Assembly (NCBI GenBank): GCA_948602995.1
Contig: CAPEBR010000009.1
Coordinates: 1-64,000 of the forward strand
DNA: 64,000 nt
Direction of reading: 5' to 3'
From: an uncultured Dorea sp.
GTDB lineage: Bacteria > Bacillota > Clostridia > Lachnospirales > Lachnospiraceae
Positions 1-7,903 of this stretch are shown piece after piece. The notes beneath the pieces are model-generated. The model was not told the origin of the DNA, ran no database searches, and saw only the letters and a list, made by a program, of their open reading frames with translations. The translations under genes were made by a program, and so were the position numbers. Position 1 is the stretch's first letter, and the number at the start of each line of letters is the position of its first letter.

Positions 1-52
1 AAGTATTGATTTTTCAAGGTTCAACACATCAAAACGGTGTGGGAAGTTTGAG

Positions 53-904
53 TTAATGAATTCTATGCAACACATCTTTTGATTCATCAAGCAGCACATA
101 ATTCTCCTTATATAACCAATGCTTTTTCCCTAAAAAATCTAATTTTTTATTTAAAATATTTTGAACAAACACAATCAATCTTTCAATATACGTCTCTGTA
201 AACTCTGCCTTACCATACATTAAGTAAACAAATTCATTCTTTTCTGAAGCAGGAACGTCTTGTAGCAAAAAAATTTTTGAATTCCATTTTTCAATCTTTA
301 AATTTATTTTTCCCATAGAAGCATTTACACCTGCCGCAGCATAGTCTAAAGCTTTTCTCCCACATTGTATTGCACCAAAATATTCTTTCTCTTTATACAA
401 ACTAATACAATCATGTAATAATCCATCACTTGCAAATGCGAATTTTCGTTGAACATTTTTTTGCAAATCATAAAAACTCAATTTTTCTTCAAGAACAAAC
501 TTTCCTTGATGCAAATACTCCCCTTCCAATAATCTATACAGCATCTTTAATTCTTCAAAACCAATATTTTTATTCGCCTTCACTCTATTTGCAAGTTCAT
601 CCAATGTATTTATTTCCCAATATTGAATGTCCAAATATAAATATGCAACATCTTCCATTCCATAATATAGTGGATCTAAATCCAGCATTTCCCCACCTTG
701 TCCATTATTTACCAATATACCTTTCTTTTTATAAATATCGTCTCCAATAACATAAATATCAAAATCCGAAGCTTTTGTTCCTAATCCATCCATGCAAGAA
801 GCATAAATCACTACACTCATATCTGCTTCTGGAGCAATTAAGTCAATAATTCCTTTCCTACTTATTCCTATTTCCTCTAGTCTTTTGGATAATTTTTCTT
901 TCAT
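53..904 (-). CDS. Nucleotidyltransferase (MNT-like) fused to HEPN-like helical domain
   Basis: The 283-residue protein has an N-terminal nucleotidyltransferase-fold signature around residues 30-55: a hydrophobic strand (VVIYAS), a Gly-rich turn and SDFDIYVI, in which D47 and D49 form the DxD metal-binding pair. Residues of about 150-240 are helical and resemble a HEPN module (GAIQCGRKALDYAA). It is preceded by a good ribosome binding site (AAGGGAGTG). In other bacteria MNT and HEPN proteins form toxin-antitoxin pairs or nucleotidyl-transfer enzymes; here both parts lie in one chain. The substrate (tRNA, protein or small molecule) cannot be told. AT content is higher than in the housekeeping genes of this window, and it sits next to insertion-sequence debris, so acquisition by transfer is plausible. 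The nucleotidyltransferase call is moderately sure, the HEPN call weak. Confidence 0.6.
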   Translation of the reverse strand: MKEKLSKRLEEIGISRKGIIDLIAPEADMSVVIYASCMDGLGTKASDFDIYVIGDDIYKKKGILVNNGQGGEMLDLDPLYYGMEDVAYLYLDIQYWEINTLDELANRVKANKNIGFEELKMLYRLLEGEYLHQGKFVLEEKLSFYDLQKNVQRKFAFASDGLLHDCISLYKEKEYFGAIQCGRKALDYAAAGVNASMGKINLKIEKWNSKIFLLQDVPASEKNEFVYLMYGKAEFTETYIERLIVFVQNILNKKLDFLGKKHWLYKENYVLLDESKDVLHRIH

Positions 905-942
905 AAATAATATTCACTCCCTTTCATATTGCTTATACTCAT

Positions 943-1366
943 GACAAAGCTTCGCATATTTAGTATACTTACCCGTTGCCTGCATGGAGACCGTCCTTGA
1001 CTTAAGGCTTCCACCAAACGCATCATGGATTGCCTACTCTCCGTTGAACCTTTGGATGAAGAAAAGTACCAGTCTTTGATCGACCGCCCGGTAAAAGCTT
1101 CTAAAAATGAAATCATGGACACCATCCATGGATACCACATCCGTTCAAAACGCTACACACAATAGCCCCTATGAATTCCATCAACAAATTCATAAACGAG
1201 ATCGAAACAGAACTTTTTCGCCAGAGCCAAGCATTTGTATTCCTGGGTAAGAAAAAGCAATCATTGCCATAGCGAGGATGATGCTTACCAACATTTACTA
1301 CACCCTGCCAGATAACGAAGACTTCCATCAGGATGACTATGAATCCATGGTCAATCCACCGGAGTA
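943..1366 (+). pseudogene. Degenerate transposase relic (IS110-like C-terminal fragment)
   Basis: No intact gene occupies 905-1673. On the plus strand, short frames broken by stops read like transposase pieces: MDCLLSVEPLDEEKYQSLID from about 1021, and a terminal segment from 1280 to 1366 (start MMLTNIYYTLPDNEDF, end YESMVNPPE and stop) that resembles the C-terminal helix of IS110-family transposases. At least one stop and frame changes separate the pieces. The remaining 1367-1673 is non-coding and is probably the left flank of the adjacent IS110 element. The family assignment rests on pattern memory only and is weak. Confidence 0.3.
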
Positions 1367-1673
1367 AAAAACAGTTGTGCTTACCCTTGACAATACCCTT
1401 CAGTTCCTAAACCTCCATGCCCACACACTTGGCACCACCATAAATGAAACTGTGCAGACGGTAGGCTGTTGAATTTATTTGTGCCATTGTTTATACTTAT
1501 AGCAACGGCAAAGATCGTGTTTATTTTGGGCAGGAAGCCCGTTTCCTAAACTGATTTCAGGTACTCTCATTTGCACCACCACCTGTCCAGCCTCTTGTTC
1601 ATGGCAAAAGGACGTATAGTAAAATGATAAAAGACAGAGTACCGTGCCGTAAATTCTTCCAGGAGGTGCCTTT

Positions 1674-2909
1674 ATGGATAAAATTTACGACAAATGTTGT
1701 GGTATTGATGTTCACAAAAAACTTATCGTTGCCTGCTTCCGATACGGCAGAAAGCAGGAGGTGCGCGAGTTTGGTGCAACAACCAGGGAACTTCTTTCAT
1801 TGACTGACTGGCTCAAAGAAGGCGGCTGTGAAATGGTCGCTATGGAGAGTACAGCCTCTTATTGGAAGCCTCTGTATAACATTCTTGAATCTTCTGACCT
1901 GAATGCCATGGTGGTTAATGCCCGCCATATGAAAGCTGTTCCAGGTCGAAAAACAGACGTAAAAGATGCGGAATGGATCGCTGACCTTTTACAGCATGGC
2001 CTGCTTCAGCCCAGTTACATTCCCGGCAAAGACCAGCGGGAACTGAGGGAATTAGTCCGTTACCGCAAAAGCCTTGTAGGGGAACGTACCAGAGAGTTGA
2101 ATCGACTCCAAAAGATGCTGGAAGGAGCCAACATCAAGTTGTCCGGGACCGTATCCGACATCAATGGCAAAAGTGCCCGCAGCATCCTGGAATATCTCCT
2201 GACTGGAGAATCCATCGATGAGGCAAAATATGATGAGATGTATAAGCGGAAGGTGATTGCCCATAATCTCAAAGCCACCAAGGAGCAGATCATTGATGAC
2301 CTCAATGGTGTCATGTCATCTCTCCAGCGCCGGATGATGAAGGAGCTTCTCATCCATTTGGACGAACTGAATATTCACATCAGAAATCTGGATGATGAGA
2401 TTGACAACTTCATGAAACCGGAGGAAAAGCAGGCTTCCCAGGCGATCCAGGACGTGACTGGCATAGGCAATACCAGCGCCCAGGCCATCATTTCTGTCAT
2501 TGGTACGGATATGAAGCGTTTTCCAACGGATAAACACATTTCATCCTGGGCAGGGTTGTGTCCTGGAGACAATGAAAGCGCCAAAAAGAGAAAATCTGGA
2601 AAGACCAGAAAAGGGAACTCTCTACTACGGACAACATTGATCACCTGTGCGCATGCAGCTGTAAAAAACAAGAAGTCTTACTTCCATGCCCAGTTTATGC
2701 GAATAAGTGCCCACCGAGGGACAAAGCGTGCCTATGTGGCCGTTGCCCATTCCATGCTCATTGCGATATACCACATCCTTAAGGATGGAGTTGTTTTCAA
2801 GGATCTTGGAGCTGATTATTACAATCAGTTCAATAAGGAACGTAAAATAGCTGCATACCTTAAGAAGTTAAAAGCACTTGGCTGGGAGGCCCCTGTAGTT
2901 GCCGCTTAA
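1674..2909 (+). CDS. IS110-family transposase (DEDD recombinase)
   Basis: The 411-residue transposase carries the RuvC-like DEDD catalytic set typical of IS110: D12 in GIDVHK, E58 in AMESTASY, and D95/D98 in KTDVKDAEWIA. A C-terminal transposase_20-like domain contains the conserved Ser region SSWAGLCPGDNESAKKRKSG near residue 290. The start follows AGGAGGTG closely. The reading frame is full length and undamaged, so the element may be active. IS110 elements encode a structured bridge RNA in a flank, which pairs with donor and target DNA; a structured segment follows the stop codon here. Flanking IS110-like relics show that this spot has received such elements repeatedly. Element ends could not be fixed, because IS110 elements lack long terminal inverted repeats. 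Confidence 0.93.
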   Translation: MDKIYDKCCGIDVHKKLIVACFRYGRKQEVREFGATTRELLSLTDWLKEGGCEMVAMESTASYWKPLYNILESSDLNAMVVNARHMKAVPGRKTDVKDAEWIADLLQHGLLQPSYIPGKDQRELRELVRYRKSLVGERTRELNRLQKMLEGANIKLSGTVSDINGKSARSILEYLLTGESIDEAKYDEMYKRKVIAHNLKATKEQIIDDLNGVMSSLQRRMMKELLIHLDELNIHIRNLDDEIDNFMKPEEKQASQAIQDVTGIGNTSAQAIISVIGTDMKRFPTDKHISSWAGLCPGDNESAKKRKSGKTRKGNSLLRTTLITCAHAAVKNKKSYFHAQFMRISAHRGTKRAYVAVAHSMLIAIYHILKDGVVFKDLGADYYNQFNKERKIAAYLKKLKALGWEAPVVAA

Positions 2910-3060
2910 GCATCTTTTCCCATCGAACACAGACTGCCTGTAAACGAGAAACTGTTATTCCGCATTAGCATAGCGTATTTGATAACAGATGAATTCTGAC
3001 AGTATGAACAGTTTGACCTGTCAGACGGATGCTAGTTATCAGAAACAATACTGAGCGCAA
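2910..3060 (+). ncRNA. Candidate IS110 bridge RNA in the 3' flank
   Basis: Directly after the transposase stop, two consecutive hairpins are visible: arms CTGTTATT (2952-2959) with GATAACAG (2981-2988), and CTGACAG (2996-3002) with CTGTCAG (3018-3024). GATAAC can alternatively pair with GTTATC further downstream (3034-3039). A structured, non-coding 3' segment is where IS1111-group members of the IS110 family keep their bridge RNA. Internal loops would hold the guide sequences, but target and donor loops cannot be assigned without the insertion site. The boundaries are approximate. Confidence 0.4.
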
Positions 3061-3136
3061 GGTTAATGATCCATTTAATGTCCGGCTCATCCAAATGTTT
3101 TATACATTCAATCAAAACATCAATATTATTTTTCAT
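3032..3136 (-). CDS. Possible 34-residue small protein
   Basis: This is a short open frame beginning MKNNIDVLIECIKHLDEPDI and ending in a stop at the edge of the IS110 flank. The composition is protein-like, but there is no clear ribosome binding site, and it could be the head of a gene cut by the insertion. It is listed because it is the only plausible frame in this interval. From 3137 to 3488 the sequence is AT rich and nothing is recognisable. Confidence 0.2.
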   Translation of the reverse strand: MKNNIDVLIECIKHLDEPDIKWIINLALSIVSDN

Positions 3137-3488
3137 ATGATTATCATTACAAATTTCATTAGATAATCATATAATACACTTTATGCTGTCCTAAAATCAG
3201 GACAGCCATCAAGGCCAACACAGATATTGACTAACACCAGAATTTATTATATTTTAAAACAAGTCCCTATTATTTATAAACCCTCTATTAATCCAAAAAG
3301 GAGGCTCTATTGTTCTTTAATCCATATTTAAAATACAGAATCCGAACATGTGCTTAAATCCATCATAAAACAGCTTTCTGTATAATATAAACATAGTGAA
3401 ACTCGACTAAATGAAATACCTCCTGTAAATTTAGACTGTTGCTGACCTAACCTTTGGTCATAATCTAAAGAACAAGAGATATTTAAAA

Positions 3489-3819
3489 TGAATACTACAG
3501 CTAACAATTCAAAAATGCAACTAGAAACTTCAAATTCAAAAATATATCCAGGGCTGAAATCCGCAGACAGCAGAAAGCTGCTGCAAAAGCGCAGAAATCC
3601 GAAGCCAAGAAAAAACTTTCATCCACATGGATGCAGTGTAATAAGGAACTTCTCCTGAAAACGGAGGAACTCTCAAAAGATCCGAGAACAAAGTCCTAAC
3701 GAGAATTTAAGACTAAGGGAAGATTTACAAAGAATGACAAACTCTCGTTCATCAGTGATGATATGCTTATAGCCGTATGCGATATAGGTAGCGAGACTCG
3801 CTATGTCAGTTGCCATTAA
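3489..3819 (+). pseudogene. IS110-like transposase N-terminal remnant
   Basis: The segment starts with ATG at 3489 (MNTTANNSKMQLETS). It shifts frame near 3555 into a basic coiled stretch (RRQQKAAAKAQKSEAKKKL), passes an in-frame stop at 3697-3699, and continues as KNDKLSFISDDMLIAVCDIG. That last part carries the Asp of the IS110 first catalytic motif (xxDIGSExxxxR). The frame stops at 3819, before the rest of the catalytic domain. It is therefore a dead N-terminal fragment, of a different subtype from the intact transposase at 1674. Nothing recognisable lies between 3820 and 3968. Confidence 0.5.
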
Positions 3820-3968
3820 CTATCTCTATATAATGTGGATTACTTTCTAGTTCCGCATTTGCAAATGAATCAACAACATCAAGCAGCATTAATGTCGAAC
3901 TACCCATTTTGAAAATATATATTTTAGTCATAAAGTCAATAAAACACTTAAATACTTGGAATAATCTT

Positions 3969-4364
3969 TTAAGGCGGTCGTTCAATCTCAACTGAAGTGA
4001 CTCCAATTAATTGCTCTGGAATAGACTCAAGCCCTGTTCCACTATAAGTTACATTTACTATATCCCCCTTTTTAAACTTTTTTGTTTCGTCAGATTCTGG
4101 AACATCAACCTGGCATAAACTTTGGTCTGCTTCAGATTCAATTAATAAAACATATCCATGTGCGTCATGCACTTCTAAAACTTTACCACGAATTGTGACG
4201 TTTTCAGACCAAGATGGTATCTCGCGTTCAATTCTTTTCCCCATAATTTTATTATTTTCTGCTTCTTTAACGTCCTTCCCTTTATCATTTCCTGCGAGTA
4301 AAGACAATATTAATACTGCTATTGTTACAGAAATTCCTTCAAGCCATTTTGATTTCTTTTCCAT
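3969..4364 (-). CDS. Small membrane-anchored OB-fold-like protein
   Basis: The 131-residue protein starts with a short basic stretch and one hydrophobic helix (residues 9-24, ISVTIAVLILSLLAG), then a charged linker and a beta-rich domain (residues 55-131: RGKVLEVHDAHGYVLL, FKKGDIVNVTY). The pattern of a GKV-VLEV-DGYVLV strand set plus a KGD-V-VTY strand resembles the DUF3221/YobA-like OB-fold family of extracytoplasmic Firmicutes proteins. It is probably anchored in the membrane with the domain outside. It lies downstream of agrBD on the same strand but 245 bases away, so co-transcription is uncertain. Function is unknown. Confidence 0.6.
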   Translation of the reverse strand: MEKKSKWLEGISVTIAVLILSLLAGNDKGKDVKEAENNKIMGKRIEREIPSWSENVTIRGKVLEVHDAHGYVLLIESEADQSLCQVDVPESDETKKFKKGDIVNVTYSGTGLESIPEQLIGVTSVEIERPP

Positions 4365-4567
4365 CTTCTAACCTTGCCTTAATATTTATTTTAAAGCTAC
4401 TTCCATTAAAGTTCTGCTACACCAAAAGCCTCCTGCATACCTGAATTTACGGAATACGTAACCTGTGATCATCCTTTGGCGGTGAATAGCAGCTCTATAA
4501 ATGAAGGCAATTTCCCACCGCAGGCTACGGGGTATCTGAACCCGGTTTCACTTCGTCCGATATAAGT

Positions 4568-4591
4568 TTGCACGCTGCAGGCAGCGTGCAA
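4568..4591. repeat. Perfect palindrome downstream of agrD
   Basis: Arms TTGCACGCTGC (4568-4578) and GCAGCGTGCAA (4581-4591) are separated by two bases. It lies about 18 bases after the agrD stop, in the position of a terminator, but has no T-run on either strand. It may be a processing site or a protein-binding dyad. Confidence 0.5.
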
Positions 4592-4608
4592 TGTACTCTC
4601 CTATGATT

Positions 4609-4764
4609 CTATTTCGATTCATTCTTTAATGTACAAAGACATTCATCCAGCTTATCGGGCTTTTTTACCTCATATGAAAAAATAGGAATACTTGCTTTTT
4701 CGCTATTTTCCGCCAAAAATACCGCCATCTTTTCTACTTGTTTAATTACCGTTTCTTTTAACAT
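4609..4764 (-). CDS. agrD: AgrD-type autoinducing peptide precursor with Ser in place of Cys
   Basis: The 51-residue peptide follows AGGAGGAGA and its start overlaps the end of agrB by 23 bases, the usual agrB-agrD arrangement. Residues 1-19 form an amphipathic membrane-binding segment, residues 24-31 (ASIPIFSY) are the likely signal core, and residues 32-51 form the charged tail, with VKKPDKL matching the conserved Pro-x-x-Leu of AgrD C-termini. Aligned with AgrD peptides in which ring residues precede a YE..KxP segment, the ring-forming residue would be S25 (or S30) rather than Cys. The two cysteines present (42, 44) lie in the discarded tail. The mature product is therefore predicted to be a lactone peptide. 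AgrB cleaves and cyclises such precursors at the membrane. Confidence 0.8.
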   Translation of the reverse strand: MLKETVIKQVEKMAVFLAENSEKASIPIFSYEVKKPDKLDECLCTLKNESK

Positions 4765-5347
4765 ATTGTCTCCTCCTGCTTATCTTGTGTTCTAACAAAA
4801 ATATTCCTTGTTCTAAGGATACTAATACAGCTGTAAATCTCATCCTATCTGTCGCAAGCCAAACATTGGCTGCACATATAGCAAGCAAAACTATTACCTT
4901 ACTTCCTGCCCTATATAACTCTCCTTTCTTTTTCTTCTCATATTTTTCATCTTGTGGTGCAAACAGCAAATGTATAATTAGTGCTCCAAAAAAACAAGCC
5001 TCATATAAAGATTTATCTATTGGCAAATATTTTGCAATTAGAATAGGGGCAAATATCAAAATGCCCGTCAGAATAAGACATCCTATATCTGTTTTTGAGT
5101 GATATCCCCCTGAAAAACTTCTAAGCACTGCAAGAAAAAATATTACAAATACCGTCTCGGCAAAAACCCCTGAAATTCCTCCAATTATCAAATAAATAAC
5201 TGCTTTTAAACAAGAATTTAACAGCAATTCCAGTCCATATGAAATCACTATATATTCTTCTTCTGAATAATCTCTATATTTATTCATTTTCCGCATTATT
5301 GTGTTTACCAACTCATATGTATAGTTTTTCACGTATATTAATTTCAA
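4742..5347 (-). CDS. agrB: AgrB-family peptide-processing membrane protease
   Basis: The 201-residue polytopic membrane protein has about five to six hydrophobic segments and the AgrB hallmark RSFSGGYHS at about residues 76-84. The His there and a following Cys/Ser-type nucleophile make up the cysteine protease active site of the family. The start is a TTG placed after GAGGAGAG, which fits better than any ATG inside. It processes the AgrD precursor made by the overlapping downstream gene. Transcription runs away from the agrA-agrC pair and shares the 5348-5629 control region with it. Length and topology match the family. Confidence 0.9.
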   Translation of the reverse strand: MKLIYVKNYTYELVNTIMRKMNKYRDYSEEEYIVISYGLELLLNSCLKAVIYLIIGGISGVFAETVFVIFFLAVLRSFSGGYHSKTDIGCLILTGILIFAPILIAKYLPIDKSLYEACFFGALIIHLLFAPQDEKYEKKKKGELYRAGSKVIVLLAICAANVWLATDRMRFTAVLVSLEQGIFLLEHKISRRRQYVKRNGN

Positions 5348-5445
5348 TTATCTCTCCTCTGCTTTGGTACACGGATTATTAAAATTGTGTTTTTATCTTA
5401 TCACCTTTTTGGATTTTGAATAATCCATTTATCTCCAACGTAGTT

Positions 5446-5562
5446 TTTCATGGCATAAACGTAAACAAAAACCGAAAGATTTTGACAAACTGCAATTACC
5501 CTTTTTTAATAAAAATATAATTGCAGTTTGATCGAAAGAAATTCTTGCTTATGCCATGAAAG
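5446..5562. promoter_or_regulatory. Nested inverted repeats in the agr divergent control region
   Basis: Two perfect dyads share one centre. The outer arms are TTTCATGGCATAA (5446-5458) and TTATGCCATGAAA (5550-5562). The inner arms are CAAACTGCAATT (5486-5497) and AATTGCAGTTTG (5520-5531). The outer right arm overlaps the spacer of the agrA promoter. LytTR regulators of the AgrA type bind repeated sites near such promoters, so these are candidate AgrA sites controlling both transcripts. The rest of 5348-5629 is AT rich and non-coding. Confidence 0.55.
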
Positions 5563-5574
5563 GACAGTATAATA
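5546..5574 (+). promoter_or_regulatory. Promoter for the agrA-agrC transcript
   Basis: A perfect -10 box TATAAT (5569-5574) lies 17 bases after a weak -35 TTGCTT (5546-5551). A strong -10 with a poor -35 is what an activator-dependent promoter looks like. The predicted leader is about 50 bases. Confidence 0.55.
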
Positions 5575-5629
5575 GATATAATTATCAGATACTATTCACG
5601 GCTTAGGAATGCGCTTACAGGTGAGTAAA

Positions 5630-6388
5630 ATGCTTGATATTTATATATGTGAAGACATAGAGATTCAGCTAAAATACATTGAAAAAATTCTAAAAGAATA
5701 TATCGTATGTAGAAAGAAAGATGCCAGAATTGTCGCTGCAAGGAGAGATCCAGAAGACATTTTATCCGAAATCAGTAATCATTCGAACCCTGCTCTCTTT
5801 TTTATTGATGTGCAGCTAAAAGGTTACAGCATTGATGGGTTTGAACTGGCAAAACGGCTAAAAAAGCAGAATAATGAACATAGCATTGTCTTCCTGACTT
5901 CAAATGATAAACTGGCTTATAAAGTATTTGAGTATGAGCTGGATGCGTTGGACTATATCATCAAAAAGCCCCAATACTTTTGCAATAATGCCGAAAATTC
6001 AGAGCTATCGAAACGATTAGATAATATTTTTGAAAAATTACATAACATTGATCTACAAAAGCACAAAAAATCTATTACGATTTCTAATGGGAGTATCCTG
6101 ACAAAACTTTTTTTAGACGATATCATTTATATACAGGCAGTCAAAAGAATACACCTGGTGGAAATCTATTCATATAACCGTGTAATTGCCTGCAGACAGT
6201 CTTTAAAAAGCATATTTGAATTATTAACAGACCGGTATATATATGTGAATAAATCCTGCATAGTAAATATGGATAAGGCAAACTCATTGGATAAGCAAAA
6301 CAGATATTTGTATCTGGACGGTGAGTTTCAAGTTGAAATATCTTACCGTGAATTAAAAAATGTAGAGAAAGTGTTAAATAATCTCTAG
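5630..6388 (+). CDS. AgrA-like LytTR response regulator
   Basis: The protein has a receiver domain (residues 1-125; acidic pocket ICED, phospho-acceptor D60 in FFIDVQL) followed by a LytTR DNA-binding domain (about 145-252, with YIQAVKRIHLVEIYS and YVNKSCIVNM). An ATG 21 bases upstream is open too, but AGGTGAG lies just before the ATG at 5630, and the receiver begins there (MLDIYICED), giving 252 residues. It should be phosphorylated by the kinase encoded next and activate agrB-agrD across the divergent control region. Length and architecture match AgrA/VirR-type regulators. The gene name is inferred from context. Confidence 0.88.
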   Translation: MLDIYICEDIEIQLKYIEKILKEYIVCRKKDARIVAARRDPEDILSEISNHSNPALFFIDVQLKGYSIDGFELAKRLKKQNNEHSIVFLTSNDKLAYKVFEYELDALDYIIKKPQYFCNNAENSELSKRLDNIFEKLHNIDLQKHKKSITISNGSILTKLFLDDIIYIQAVKRIHLVEIYSYNRVIACRQSLKSIFELLTDRYIYVNKSCIVNMDKANSLDKQNRYLYLDGEFQVEISYRELKNVEKVLNNL

Positions 6389-6392
6389 AGCA

Positions 6393-6452
6393 TGTTTGAA
6401 AATTGCTTTCTGCAGACTGTGACGGCATCTTGCAGAAAGCAATTTTCAAACA
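6393..6452. repeat. 22-bp perfect inverted repeat between agrA and agrC
   Basis: Arms 6393-6414 and 6431-6452 are exact reverse complements, starting TGTTTGAAAATTGC, with a 16-base loop. Flanking AGAG and CTCT extend the symmetry imperfectly. Related sequence occurs at 37194-37238 and 39821-39847, so it belongs to a dispersed family. Sitting inside an operon, it could modulate expression of the kinase relative to the regulator. Confidence 0.7.
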
Positions 6453-6479
6453 CACTCTGGCAATACGGACGGTGAAAAA

Positions 6480-7790
6480 GTGAAGATATTGTACAGTATA
6501 ATAGGGGCTATATGTGTAGTTACATCTTCTTGTGGATTGTTAACAAGCGAAATAAAGATCTGGCAATATATCATTTTAACAATGTATGTAACTCTTATGG
6601 GACTTTGGGGATTGTCTTATGGCCAGATCATAGGTGTTGCTATGTTTCTGGGCTTACTAATTATCCTGTTACTAATGGTGAAAGAAAATCGGATCGAAAA
6701 TCTGTGTCTGGCTTGTACAGGCTACATGTTTAATCTTATTTTCAATAATGTTTTTTTGTTGATCGGCTCAGCCATGTTGGGAATATCAGTGGACAGAATG
6801 GAAAAAGACTACTATCTGGCTACTTCCATCATATATTGTTTTATATTATTAGTAACCATATTGGGAATCAGAAGATTCTTGTATCAGAGACTTAATCTGC
6901 TGTATTATATCGAAGGAATCCCCTATACGATACGAAATGGATTGTTCATCAATTTATTAATGTACATCATTATTTTTTTGTTTAACATATTCTGGGGGCA
7001 GAAAGTTGGATATAGCGCTTCAGCTCTGCGCTTTAATTGTATTCTCTTTTTTATATGCATGCTTATTAGCAATCAGCTGATTGTTGCCTGTGCTAAATAC
7101 GTAAAGTCAGAAGAGATTAAGAGCGCGGAAAAAGACAAACAGCACTTAATGGAAAACTATATCGTTTGCCTGGAAAATATGGTAGAAGAGACAAAAACGT
7201 TTAGACATGATTATAAAAATACTTTATCTACAATGGCAGGCTTTATACATGAAAACCAGCTAAAGGAATTAAAAGATTTCTTTTATATGCAGCTCCAAAG
7301 GCCTGCATATACCAAACTTGACGAGATACAGGCCTGGGAATATTTAAAAAATATTCAATCAATGGAGTTAAAGGGGCTGATGTTTGAAAAGCTACTGTTT
7401 GCTATAAACAAAGGCATTCATGTAAAGGTAGAAATAGCAGAACATTTTGATGTACAATACGATGGATTAAAAGATTTAATAAGCATTTTGGGTATTTTTA
7501 TTGATAATGCAATCGAAGCAGCCGAAAAGCAGCAGGGGCTAATCCGAATTATTTTAGCACAATCAAGTGAACATATTATGTTCCAGATTATGAACAGCTA
7601 TGATAAAAAGCCAGATATTTCTAAAATCTTTGAAAAAGGTTATTCTACGAAAGGAGCCGGTCGTGGCTTAGGATTATATGAGGCCCGAATATTACTGCAA
7701 AAATATACCGACATAGTTCATGAATGTAATTGTAAAGACGGATGGTTTACGCAACAGTTGCAGATAACAAAAATAACTTCACAAACATAA
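6480..7790 (+). CDS. AgrC-like membrane histidine kinase (GHKL type)
   Basis: The 436-residue protein has six to seven hydrophobic segments in residues 1-205 that form the peptide-sensing membrane domain, then a coiled linker. H243 sits in TFRHDYKNTLS, the phosphorylation motif of the AgrC/HPK10 class. A GHKL ATPase domain follows, with the N box at IDNAIEAAE and G box GRGLGLYEA. The start is GTG at 6480 after GGACGG. It lies downstream of the LytTR regulator in the same transcript, with the 22-bp hairpin between them. It is expected to sense the cyclic peptide made by AgrBD and signal to the adjacent regulator. Confidence 0.88.
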   Translation: MKILYSIIGAICVVTSSCGLLTSEIKIWQYIILTMYVTLMGLWGLSYGQIIGVAMFLGLLIILLLMVKENRIENLCLACTGYMFNLIFNNVFLLIGSAMLGISVDRMEKDYYLATSIIYCFILLVTILGIRRFLYQRLNLLYYIEGIPYTIRNGLFINLLMYIIIFLFNIFWGQKVGYSASALRFNCILFFICMLISNQLIVACAKYVKSEEIKSAEKDKQHLMENYIVCLENMVEETKTFRHDYKNTLSTMAGFIHENQLKELKDFFYMQLQRPAYTKLDEIQAWEYLKNIQSMELKGLMFEKLLFAINKGIHVKVEIAEHFDVQYDGLKDLISILGIFIDNAIEAAEKQQGLIRIILAQSSEHIMFQIMNSYDKKPDISKIFEKGYSTKGAGRGLGLYEARILLQKYTDIVHECNCKDGWFTQQLQITKITSQT

Positions 7791-7903
7791 TCCAAACAGA
7801 CGGTTTCATGAAAAATAAAATTAATTATACTGCACGGCAGATTTCATCGGCCATGAGTATAACCGTAAACAAATACACTAATATATATAAGGAGGGCACT
7901 GTA

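Noticed and set aside
1380..1673. Upstream bridge RNA for the IS110 element
   Set aside because: No hairpins as strong as those in the 3' flank were found. The upstream location typical of the other IS110 group cannot be excluded without covariance analysis.
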